Program-made: the position numbers and the translations under genes | The notes under the pieces: model-generated | What the model was told of the DNA's origin: nothing | Database searches by the model: none | The model's input: only the letters and a program-made list of their open reading frames with translations | Assembly (NCBI GenBank): GCA_009783495.1 | Contig: WRDJ01000058.1 | Location: 1-5,747, forward strand | Source: Clostridiales bacterium | GTDB lineage: Bacteria; Bacillota; Dehalobacteriia; UBA4068 | Length of the DNA stretch: 5,747 nt | Direction of reading: 5' to 3' | In this document: positions 1-5,635 of the stretch, piece after piece | Layout: every line of letters starts with the position of its first letter | How positions within the stretch are numbered: the stretch's first letter is position 1

Positions 1-66
1 CATGAGCTGGATCATCTGGACGGCAGGCTTTTTACGGATATTATGACGGAGGAGATCAAAGACTGA
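1..66 (+). CDS. def: Peptide deformylase, C-terminal end only (5' partial)
   Basis: Only the last 21 codons are present, in frame from base 1 to a TGA at 64-66. They begin with HELDHLDG, the third conserved motif of peptide deformylases (HExxH), in which the two His bind the catalytic metal and the Glu is the general base. The tail after the motif (GRLFTDIMTEEIKD) has the short length expected for this family. The enzyme removes the formyl group from the N-terminal methionine of nascent proteins in the cytosol. Its stop overlaps the fmt start (TGATG), the classic def-fmt arrangement, which supports the assignment and suggests translational coupling. The rest of the gene lies upstream of the window, so motifs 1 and 2 cannot be checked. 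Confidence 0.93.
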   Translation, partial: HELDHLDGRLFTDIMTEEIKD

Positions 67-1013
67 TGCGTGTTGTATTTTTAGGAAGTCCCCAATTTGC
101 CGTGCCTTCTCTGCTGGCCCTGGTGAAGGCCGGCCATACTCTGGCGGGCGTGGTCACCCAGCCGGATAAGCCGGGCGGGCGCGGCGGGCGTCTTGCCGCC
201 ACGCCGGTCAAGGAAACGGCCCTTGCCTTGGGCCTGCCGCTGCTCCAGCCGTCCAAGGTTAACCAGCCGGAAGCCGTGGCCGCCATCCGCGCCTGGCAGC
301 CGGATGTTCTGGCCGTGACGGCTTTTGGGCAGATTTTGCGTGAAGAGCTGCTCACGCTGGCGCCCAAAGGGGCGGTCAACGTACACGGATCGCTTCTGCC
401 GGCCTATCGCGGCGCGGCGCCCATCCATTGGGCGGTGATCCGCGGGGAGCGCGTCACCGGCATCACTACCATGTATATGGATAAAGGCATGGATACCGGC
501 AATATGATCTTCAAGCGCGAGCTGCCCATCCTGCCGCAGGACGATTGCGGTTCCCTCTACGAAAAACTTTCTTTGGTGGGGGCGGAACTTTTGGTGCAAA
601 CCCTGGAGGCGATGGCCCTGGGCAATGCCCCCTCGATACCCCAGGATAACACGCTGGCAACCTATGCCCCCCTGCTGAAAAAGGAGCATGAGGTCGTTGA
701 CTGGCAGGCGGACGCCTCGGCCGTGCATAACCATATCCGGGGCATGTCGCCTTGGCCGGGAGCCTATACGGTAATCGGCAACAAAAGGCTGAAGCTGTGG
801 CAGTCCAAGGCTTGGCCGGAAGGCCGGGCGGAGGGGCGGCCCGGGGAAATCGCTGCGTTGCCGGGCGGTGAGGGCGTTTTCGTGAAATGCGGGAGCGGCC
901 TGTTGGAGCTCTTGCAGGTGCAGCCGGAAGCAGGCAAGAAAATGCTTGCCGCCGACTGGGCCAGGGGCTATGGCGTGAGGCCCGGCGCCGTTTTGGGGGA
1001 AAACCTGCCATGA
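66..1013 (+). CDS. fmt: Methionyl-tRNA formyltransferase
   Basis: Transfers a formyl group from 10-formyl-tetrahydrofolate to Met-tRNAfMet, making the initiator tRNA used in bacterial translation. The 315 residues match the usual family length. The N-terminal Rossmann-type transferase domain (about 1-190) opens with RVVFLGSPQFAVP and has the substrate loop QPDKPGGRGGRL at 32-43. The catalytic block NVHGSLLPAYRGAAPI (105-120) carries the expected Asn105 and His107, and the catalytic Asp143 lies in GMDTG. The C-terminal OB-fold domain (about 205-310) includes the conserved IRGMSPWPGAY. The ATG at 66 overlaps the def stop and follows a GGAGGAG at 48-54 inside the def coding end. The 3' end overlaps the next gene by ATGA. 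Nothing essential looks missing. Confidence 0.97.
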   Translation: MRVVFLGSPQFAVPSLLALVKAGHTLAGVVTQPDKPGGRGGRLAATPVKETALALGLPLLQPSKVNQPEAVAAIRAWQPDVLAVTAFGQILREELLTLAPKGAVNVHGSLLPAYRGAAPIHWAVIRGERVTGITTMYMDKGMDTGNMIFKRELPILPQDDCGSLYEKLSLVGAELLVQTLEAMALGNAPSIPQDNTLATYAPLLKKEHEVVDWQADASAVHNHIRGMSPWPGAYTVIGNKRLKLWQSKAWPEGRAEGRPGEIAALPGGEGVFVKCGSGLLELLQVQPEAGKKMLAADWARGYGVRPGAVLGENLP

Positions 1014-1762
1014 CAGGCCGGAAAAGGCTTTTCCTCGGCCTTTTGTGCCTGAGCCTGCTGGTGCTCTTCGCGCTGGCTACCTTTTTCGCTTATCTGGCGC
1101 TCAACCCGCAAAGCTCGGCCTATGATGTGAGCGTTCTCATCGTGGTGTTGGTGATCGGCGCGGTCCTGCTCGTTTTCGCTTTGGGTGTTTTGGCGGTGAT
1201 TGCGGCGGTGATGAGCGGCCGTTCTTGGGGGCGTTTCGGCAGCTTCCTGCTCAAGGCGGCCTATGCGCTTTACCCCGCCGCGCTCTCTTTGGGCGGGCTT
1301 TTCGGCATCCCCAAGGATAAGATCAGGGCCTCCTTCGTGGAGGTCAATAATCAGTTGGTGCGCTCTTCTCGCCATGCCGTTGCCCCGCGGGAGGTTCTGA
1401 TTCTGGCCCCCCATTGCCTGCAAAAAAGCGATTGCGCGGCCAAGCTGGGCCAGGGCGCGGAAAACTGTCTGCGTTGCGGCGGCTGCGGCGTGGGCGGGCT
1501 TCTGGACTTGGCGCAAGCCCTCGGCGTGCAGCTGGCGGTGGTGACGGGAGGGACCTTGGCCCGCAAATTCGTCGCGGAATTCAAGCCGCGGGCCATCGTG
1601 GCCGTGGCCTGCGAAAGGGATCTTTCCGCCGGCATAATGGACACGGCGCCCCTGCCCGTCCTCGGCGTGGGCAACCTGCGCCCGCACGGCCCCTGCAAGA
1701 ACACGGCGGTGGAGTTGGAGAAGGTGGAAGAAGCGGTGGCGTTTTTCACGGTAGGTCGCTAA
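1010..1762 (+). CDS. DUF116 family membrane-anchored cysteine-rich protein
   Basis: A 250-residue protein of the DUF116 family, whose biochemical function is not established to my knowledge. Two hydrophobic segments, about 7-30 and 41-68, should anchor it in the membrane. A soluble domain follows, with Cys at 136, 142, 153, 156, 159, 201 and 229, the densest block being ENCLRCGGCGVGG. This pattern suggests binding of a metal or Fe-S cluster, which is inference. The frame is open further upstream, but the ATG at 1010 overlaps the fmt stop (ATGA), and the residues before it (887-1009) only shadow fmt, so 1010 is the likely start. DUF116 genes are often next to def/fmt in Firmicutes, so it probably belongs to this operon. 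Its codon use and GC match its neighbours. Family call confident; role unknown. Confidence 0.88.
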   Translation: MTGRKRLFLGLLCLSLLVLFALATFFAYLALNPQSSAYDVSVLIVVLVIGAVLLVFALGVLAVIAAVMSGRSWGRFGSFLLKAAYALYPAALSLGGLFGIPKDKIRASFVEVNNQLVRSSRHAVAPREVLILAPHCLQKSDCAAKLGQGAENCLRCGGCGVGGLLDLAQALGVQLAVVTGGTLARKFVAEFKPRAIVAVACERDLSAGIMDTAPLPVLGVGNLRPHGPCKNTAVELEKVEEAVAFFTVGR

Positions 1763-1773
1763 AACCGGCGGCG
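1762..1773 (+). repeat. 12-bp direct repeat, left copy
   Basis: AAACCGGCGGCG begins at the last base of the DUF116 stop codon and is repeated exactly at 2081-2092. The two copies bracket the low-GC zinc-knuckle ORF and about 67 bp of GC-rich non-coding DNA. This could be the scar of an insertion or duplication, but a 12-mer pair can occur by chance in a window of this size and composition. Confidence 0.5.
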
Positions 1774-1803
1774 CATTAAGGTGTCAGAGGGAGGTAGATA
1801 AAA

Positions 1804-2025
1804 ATGCAGTGTTATATTTGCGGCAAGGAACTCGACAAAGGTTATTTATGTGAAGAGCATCGCCAAGAACTAAAAAGAATGATTAGAAAAAAAGAAAACC
1901 TAATTGAAAACCCCAAATTTAAACACCATTGTTTAATTTGTGGAGAATTCAAAGGAAGGATAATTATTGACTACCCTTCCGTTGGTCCTTTTTGCGATGA
2001 AGAAATTGAAGATGCTGTGGGCTGA
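1804..2025 (+). CDS. Small AT-rich ORF, predicted zinc-knuckle protein, unknown function
   Basis: A 73-residue product that I do not recognise as a named family. It shows Cys3-x2-Cys6 with Cys16-x2-His19, a good four-ligand zinc site, then a basic helix-like stretch (about 20-40). A second CxxC at 43/46 is followed by Cys64, whose expected partner position is Glu67, so the second site may be incomplete or use His41 or His42. The start is supported by GGGAGGT at 1789-1795, eight bases before the ATG, and by the first CxxC lying at the very N-terminus. GC is about 36% against 60-65% around it, and AAA/GAA/ATT/TTA codons are common, so it was probably acquired horizontally. It lies in a gap of a conserved operon, in the same direction, and would be cotranscribed. 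Such small zinc-ribbon proteins may bind nucleic acid or protein; nothing here decides between these. Confidence 0.7.
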   Translation: MQCYICGKELDKGYLCEEHRQELKRMIRKKENLIENPKFKHHCLICGEFKGRIIIDYPSVGPFCDEEIEDAVG

Positions 2026-2062
2026 ATCTGGTAGCTCCCTGTCCGGCAATTCCGCCCATCTC

Positions 2063-2092
2063 CGCCGCCCTCAACAGCCGAAACCGGCGGCG
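2063..2092 (+). other. Possible stem-loop in the yugP leader
   Basis: CGCCGCC at 2063-2069 can pair with GGCGGCG at 2086-2092 across a 16-nt loop; a competing smaller hairpin is GCCG (2077-2080) with CGGC (2085-2088). No T-run follows, so it does not look like an intrinsic terminator. The right arm overlaps the right 12-bp repeat. GC-rich DNA makes such pairings easily, so this is only weakly supported. Confidence 0.25.
2081..2092 (+). repeat. 12-bp direct repeat, right copy
   Basis: Exact second copy of AAACCGGCGGCG (the other at 1762-1773), 319 bp away in the same orientation and 40 bp before the yugP start. Collapsing the two copies would leave a plausible DUF116-yugP junction of about 51 bp that still holds the yugP ribosome binding site. 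Confidence 0.5.
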
Positions 2093-2117
2093 TTCACGAT
2101 AACGCAAACACCGACAA

Positions 2118-2124
2118 AAGGAGG
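2118..2124 (+). promoter_or_regulatory. Strong ribosome binding site deciding the yugP TTG start
   Basis: AAGGAGG lies eight bases before a TTG at 2133. The protein begins YFDYTFILIII from there, the usual N-terminus of YugP-type peptidases, and no in-frame ATG is nearby. The site therefore fixes a TTG start. Confidence 0.8.
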
Positions 2125-2444
2125 CAAAGAACTTGTATTTCGACTATACCTTTATCCTGATCATCATCGGCATCATCATCAGCATCTATGCCCAGTCCAA
2201 GGTGCACGGCACCTATGCGCGCTACTCTAAGGAGCCTTCGCGGGCCGCCGTGCCCGCCTTCAGGGTGGCCAGGCAAATCCTTGATTCCAACGGGCTCTCC
2301 GATGTGAAAATCGAGCAGGTGGCCGGGCAGTTGAGCGACCATTACGACCCCAGGCACAAGGTGCTGCGGCTTTCTCAGGGAGTTTATAACAGTTCTTCCC
2401 TGGCGGCCGTCGGCGTGGCTGCCCACGAGGCCGGGCACGCCATG

Positions 2445-2447
2445 TAG
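2445..2447 (+). other. In-frame amber (TAG) codon next to the YugP zinc motif
   Basis: TAG replaces the codon following HEAGHAM, and is followed in frame by DNDEYLPL and the remaining 120 codons without a further stop. There is no frameshift at this point. The change equals one transition from CAG (Gln). Two genes in the window, yugP itself and rlmN, end with TAG, so amber appears to be a normal terminator here. Confidence 0.9.
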
Positions 2448-2801
2448 GACAACGACGAATATCTGCCGCTTCAAATTCGTTCCGCCATCGTGCCGGTGGC
2501 GCGGTTCGGCTCCAGCGTCTCCTGGATTTTGATCATCCTTGGCATAATTTTCAGTTATATGGGCTTGATCCAGATCGGTATCTGGGCCTTCACGGCGGTG
2601 GTGCTCTTTCAGCTCGTCACCTTGCCCGTGGAGTTCAACGCCTCTTCCAGAGCCATCGCCGCTTTGGAAGGCGGCGGCTATCTGACGCGCGAGGAAGTGC
2701 CTCACACGCAAAAGGTGCTTTCCGCGGCGGCCTTCACCTATGTGGCGGCGGCGCTGGTGGCCATTTTGCAGCTGCTGCGGCTGCTGTTGATTTTCGGGGG
2801 C

Positions 2802-2806
2802 AGGAG
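2802..2806 (+). promoter_or_regulatory. Ribosome binding site used to choose the rsmB start
   Basis: AGGAG within the last codons of yugP lies nine bases before the ATG at 2816 and six before a TTG at 2813. ATG with the more usual spacing is preferred; the two choices differ by one residue. The TGATG at 2814-2818 would couple to any ribosome reading past the yugP TAG. Confidence 0.6.
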
Positions 2807-2815
2807 ATAGTTTTG

Positions 2816-4189
2816 ATGGCGCGGGAAGGAAAAGCGCCGCTCCCGGCGCGGGAAGCGGCGCTGCTGATCCTGAATAAAATCGTAAAAGACGGGGCCTATG
2901 CCAACCTGGAAACGGCGCGCGTCCTTTCCGCCTGCCCATACCCGGGCAACGAAGCCGCCCTGGTCACGGAACTGGTGTACGGCGTTTGCCGTATGCAGGC
3001 CGCCTGTGACTGGCTGCTCAATCGCTTGCTCTCCAAACCGCCGGAAAAACTGCCCTTGCCGATCCTGCTGATCCTGCGTATGGGCATTTATCAGCTGCTC
3101 TATCTACAAAAAATCCCGCCCTCCGCCGCAGTGGACGAATCGGTCAAGCTGGCCAAGAAATACGGACACGCCGGGACCGCCGCCTTGGTCAACGCGGTCT
3201 TGCGCGCTTTCTGCCGCCGCCGCGAGGAACTGAATTTCCCCGCCAAAGAGGGAAACCCAGCCTTATACCTGCATACGGCGCTCTCGCACCCCGAATGGCT
3301 GGCCGAATATCTGCTTGGAATGTGGCCGCTTGATGATGCCGAGGCCTTCTGCCTCTATAACAACGCTTCCCACGGCATTTCCATACGCGCCAACACCCTG
3401 AAAACAAGCCGTGAACAGCTCAAACAGGCTTTGACTGAAGAAGGCATAGAGGCCCAGGAAAGCGCCTTCGCCCCGGAAGGGCTGATTCTGCGGCGCGTTT
3501 CTTCTTTGGAAAAGCTGAACGCGTTCAAAGAGGGCCTTTTCATGGCGCAGGAGCAGTCCTCCATGCTGGCGGCCCATGCTTTGAGCCCCGCGCCGGGCGC
3601 CAAGGTGTTGGATATTTGCGCCGCGCCGGGCGGCAAAACCACCCATCTGGCGCAGCTGATGGGCAATCGCGGCGCGATCCGCGCGCTGGACAAGCACCCG
3701 CACAAAATCGCCCTGATAGAGGAAAATTGCCGTCGCCTGGGCATTGACATAGTGCAAGCCGAGGCCGCCGACGCCCGTCAGGCCGCCGGGGCTTTGGCCG
3801 GTTGGGCGGATTATTTGCTGCTCGACGCGCCCTGTTCCGGTCTGGGCGTGCTGGCCCGTCGCGCCGACGCCCGCTGGAGGAAAACCTCCGCCGACATCGC
3901 CGCCATGAGCGCCCTGGGGCGCGAACTGCTTTGCGCCGCCGCCGATATGCTGGCATCGGGCGGGGTGATGGTCTTTTCCACCTGCACCGTCACGCGCGAG
4001 GAGAACCGGGAGAACTTAGAGTGGTTCCTGCAAAGCCGGCCGGATTTCGTTTTGGAACCCCTGGCGCTGCCCTTCGTGCCGAACCAGGCGCAAAAAGAGG
4101 CGCATGAGTGCGGGTTCTGGCAGATATTGCCGCAGAATGAGGGGATAGAGGGGTTTTTCATCGCGAGGTTACGTAAAAATAATATTTGA
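2816..4189 (+). CDS. rsmB: 16S rRNA (cytosine-967-C5)-methyltransferase RsmB
   Basis: Methylates C5 of cytosine 967 (E. coli numbering) of 16S rRNA using S-adenosylmethionine, during small-subunit assembly. The 457 residues match the usual length near 450. An N-terminal NusB-like helical RNA-binding domain (about 10-140) includes ILRMGIYQLLYL and the conserved AAVDESVKLAKKYGH. A linker region with SIRANTLK (about 188-197) leads to the Rossmann methyltransferase domain from about 245. There the SAM-binding motif is VLDICAAPGGKTTHLAQLM (264-282). The two catalytic-motif cysteines are present: Cys340 in DAPCSG (motif IV) and Cys390 in STCT (motif VI, nucleophile). The end, GFFIARLRK, is also typical. 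The gene starts just after the yugP stop and ends one base before the GGAGG of the following AT-rich ORF. It appears intact. Confidence 0.96.
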   Translation: MAREGKAPLPAREAALLILNKIVKDGAYANLETARVLSACPYPGNEAALVTELVYGVCRMQAACDWLLNRLLSKPPEKLPLPILLILRMGIYQLLYLQKIPPSAAVDESVKLAKKYGHAGTAALVNAVLRAFCRRREELNFPAKEGNPALYLHTALSHPEWLAEYLLGMWPLDDAEAFCLYNNASHGISIRANTLKTSREQLKQALTEEGIEAQESAFAPEGLILRRVSSLEKLNAFKEGLFMAQEQSSMLAAHALSPAPGAKVLDICAAPGGKTTHLAQLMGNRGAIRALDKHPHKIALIEENCRRLGIDIVQAEAADARQAAGALAGWADYLLLDAPCSGLGVLARRADARWRKTSADIAAMSALGRELLCAAADMLASGGVMVFSTCTVTREENRENLEWFLQSRPDFVLEPLALPFVPNQAQKEAHECGFWQILPQNEGIEGFFIARLRKNNI

Positions 4190-4201
4190 GGAGGCGGTTG
4201 A

Positions 4202-4540
4202 ATGAAGCGAATTGAATTTGAAAACGATTGGGTTTTTGATATTGACGTTGAAAGCATAAAAGACTATTATGGCAAACAAAAAGATTGTGCAGATAAGCAG
4301 TATATAAAAAGACTGCCGGATAGCCTGAAAGACTTCCTTGCTCAATTTGGAATTGATTATGAAAAGCCTTGTGTAAACAATAAGGATATTGGTTTAACAT
4401 TCTATGTTTACGGAACAGCTTATACAACTATTGGATTTGAATTGGATTTTTACGGAGAAAACCAGTTCGCTTCCATTGTGATTGAACGTGACGAGCCATT
4501 GTGTGATAACCCGTCATTCACTATCTGGATATTTTGTTAA
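4202..4540 (+). CDS. Small AT-rich ORF, hypothetical protein
   Basis: A 112-residue acidic, aromatic-rich product with no signal peptide or membrane segment. I do not recognise the family. Visible traits are FENDWVFDIDVESIKDYYG near the N-terminus, a stretch LPDSLKDFLAQFG (about 38-50) that recalls the start of SUKH/SMI1-like folds only superficially, and an alternating hydrophobic second half (about 64-112) that looks like beta strands and ends in FTIWIFC. GGAGG at 4190-4194, seven bases before the ATG, supports translation. GC is about 35%, far below rsmB and rlmN on either side, and codon use is AT-rich, pointing to recent acquisition. It lies in the same direction in the rsmB-rlmN gap and damages neither gene. 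An orphan immunity or antitoxin-like role is possible but not shown, and no toxin gene is adjacent. Confidence 0.7.
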   Translation: MKRIEFENDWVFDIDVESIKDYYGKQKDCADKQYIKRLPDSLKDFLAQFGIDYEKPCVNNKDIGLTFYVYGTAYTTIGFELDFYGENQFASIVIERDEPLCDNPSFTIWIFC

Positions 4541-4555
4541 AAAAAGAGGTCAACG

Positions 4556-5602
4556 ATGCCGGAAAAGCCGGATTTGCGTTCCCTGGCGCGGGAAGAAATG
4601 GAAGAACTGGCGCAAAAGCTGGGCTGGCCGGCCTATCGCGGGCGGCAGATTTTTGCTTGGGTGCATAAGCACGGCTCACGGGATTTGGCGGGGCTGAAGA
4701 ACCTGCCCGCGGAATTAAAACAGGCTTTGGGCGAATATACTTATATCGGGCAGCCGCAGGAGCTCACGCGGCGGGAATCCTCGGCCGGGGACGCCGTGAA
4801 GCTGCTGCTTTCCCTGCGCGATGGCGAGAGAATCGAAACGGCGCTCATGCTTTATCACCGCAAAAGCACGCGGGAGCGCGCCACCTGCTGCGTCAGCACG
4901 CAAAGCGGCTGTTCCATGCGCTGTGCCTTCTGCGCCACCGCCTTTTCCGGGCCGGGCCGCAACCTCTCCGCCGGAGAGATCGTCTCACAGGCGCTGCTCT
5001 CGCGGGAAACCGCCCGCGAAAAAGGCTTTCCCGGGCTCACCAATATCGTCTATATGGGTATGGGCGAACCGCTTCTCAACCTCGCGGCGGTGAAGAAAAG
5101 CCTGCTGCTTTTCAACGCCGAGGACGGCCTGAACATCGGTATGCGGCGCATGACGGTCTCCACCTGCGGCCTTGTGCCGGGGATTTACGAATTGGCCGAC
5201 TGGGGCAAGCCGGTGGGGCTGGCCGTTTCCCTGCATGGCGCGAACGACGCAACGCGCCGCCGCCTTATGCCCGCCGCATATCCCATCAGCGAAGTTATGA
5301 AAGCCTGCCGCCATTATCAGGAAAAAACGGGCGAGAGGGTGACTTGGGAATATGCCCTTTTTGCCGGGGTCAACGACAGCGGCCGGGACGCCGCGCGCCT
5401 GGGGGCCCTGCTACGGGGCGAAAACGCTCTTTTGAACCTTATTCCGGCAAATTTTGTGGCGGAAACAGGATTTTCCCCTTCCAAGGTCGAAAGAATAGAA
5501 GAATTTTCTAAAATTGTGGCATCCTATGGTGTAGAGGTTTCGCAAAGGGAGCCGCGGGGCGTGGATATTGACGCCGCCTGCGGCCAGTTGCGGCGGAGAT
5601 AG
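4556..5602 (+). CDS. rlmN: Dual-specificity 23S rRNA/tRNA adenine-C2 methyltransferase RlmN
   Basis: A radical SAM enzyme that makes 2-methyladenosine at A2503 of 23S rRNA and A37 of some tRNAs (E. coli numbering), tuning the ribosome exit tunnel and decoding. The 348 residues are normal for the family. The N-terminal accessory domain (about 10-70) contains WPAYRGRQIFAWVHKHG. The cluster motif CSMRCAFC gives Cys119, Cys123 and Cys126 for the 4Fe-4S cluster. Cys112 in CVSTQSGC and Cys342 in DIDAACGQL match the two extra catalytic cysteines (E. coli 118 and 355), the latter carrying the transferred methylene. SAM-binding segments YMGMGEPLLN (166-175) and VSLHGAND (224-231) are intact. RlmN rather than the resistance enzyme Cfr is indicated by the full DIDAACGQL end and the operon. 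AGAGGT at 4545-4550 precedes the ATG by five bases. The stop is TAG. Confidence 0.97.
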   Translation: MPEKPDLRSLAREEMEELAQKLGWPAYRGRQIFAWVHKHGSRDLAGLKNLPAELKQALGEYTYIGQPQELTRRESSAGDAVKLLLSLRDGERIETALMLYHRKSTRERATCCVSTQSGCSMRCAFCATAFSGPGRNLSAGEIVSQALLSRETAREKGFPGLTNIVYMGMGEPLLNLAAVKKSLLLFNAEDGLNIGMRRMTVSTCGLVPGIYELADWGKPVGLAVSLHGANDATRRRLMPAAYPISEVMKACRHYQEKTGERVTWEYALFAGVNDSGRDAARLGALLRGENALLNLIPANFVAETGFSPSKVERIEEFSKIVASYGVEVSQREPRGVDIDAACGQLRRR

Positions 5603-5620
5603 CAGCAGAGATGATCCGGA

Positions 5621-5627
5621 AAGGAGG
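5621..5627 (+). promoter_or_regulatory. Ribosome binding site deciding the GTG start of the PP2C phosphatase
   Basis: AAGGAGG is eight bases before GTG at 5636. The only nearby ATG (5611) is in another frame. The residues from the GTG match the usual N-terminus of bacterial PP2C phosphatases, so the GTG start is favoured. Confidence 0.75.
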
Positions 5628-5635
5628 CGCCGGCC

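Larger units (their letters stand above)
2133..2810 (+). pseudogene. yugP: YugP-type membrane zinc metallopeptidase (Zn_peptidase_2), interrupted by an amber codon
   Basis: The frame runs 225 codons from a TTG start to TAG at 2808-2810, a normal YugP length, but codon 105 (2445-2447) is TAG. Before it are a membrane segment (about 5-20), QSKVHGTYARYS, and the zinc motif HEAGHAM (His98, Glu99, His102). After it the same frame remains family-like: LPLQIRSAIVPVARFGS, membrane segments at about 129-164 and 203-221, and LPVEF (Glu167), probably the third zinc ligand. Relatives usually have Gln where the stop is, so a single CAG-to-TAG change explains it. If UAG stops translation, the product is a 104-residue fragment without the third ligand, and a GTG restart at 2490 would lack the HExxH. 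A recent nonsense mutation, a sequence error and UAG readthrough all remain possible. The family's substrates are unknown to me; the gene commonly sits in this operon. Confidence 0.85.

Noticed and set aside
81..734. 217-codon minus-strand frame over fmt
   Set aside because: Antisense to the full catalytic domain of fmt; no recognisable motif.
887..1009. N-terminal extension of the DUF116 frame inside fmt
   Set aside because: These 41 codons only shadow fmt; the ATG at 1010 with ATGA overlap and the following membrane segment give the natural start.
968..1687. 239-codon minus-strand frame over DUF116
   Set aside because: Low-complexity His/Arg/Gln-rich shadow of a recognised plus-strand gene.
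1904..1940. Possible sigma-70 promoter inside the AT-rich ORF (TTGAAA at 1904-1909)
   Set aside because: No acceptable -10 hexamer at 16-18 bp spacing; AT-rich DNA gives such single hexamers by chance.
2026..2100. Integron attC-like recombination site after the zinc-knuckle ORF
   Set aside because: No GTTRRRY core or matching inverse core was found, and no integrase is in the window.
2159..2187. CATCATC-like tandem repeat at the yugP start
   Set aside because: Explained by runs of Ile ATC codons in the first membrane helix of YugP; not an independent repeat element.
1967..2230. 87-codon plus-strand frame overlapping the zinc-knuckle ORF and the yugP start
   Set aside because: It reads through two genes in the wrong frame, and its His-rich part comes from the CATCAT-like Ile codons of the yugP membrane segment.
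2490..2810. Separate 106-codon gene from the GTG at 2490
   Set aside because: It is the in-frame C-terminal half of YugP without a convincing ribosome binding site and without the HExxH motif, so it is treated as part of the interrupted gene.
2094..2939. 281-codon open frame on the minus strand across yugP and the start of rsmB
   Set aside because: It is antisense to two recognised genes, is rich in Gly, His and Arg as expected from reversed GC-rich codons, and shows no family motif.
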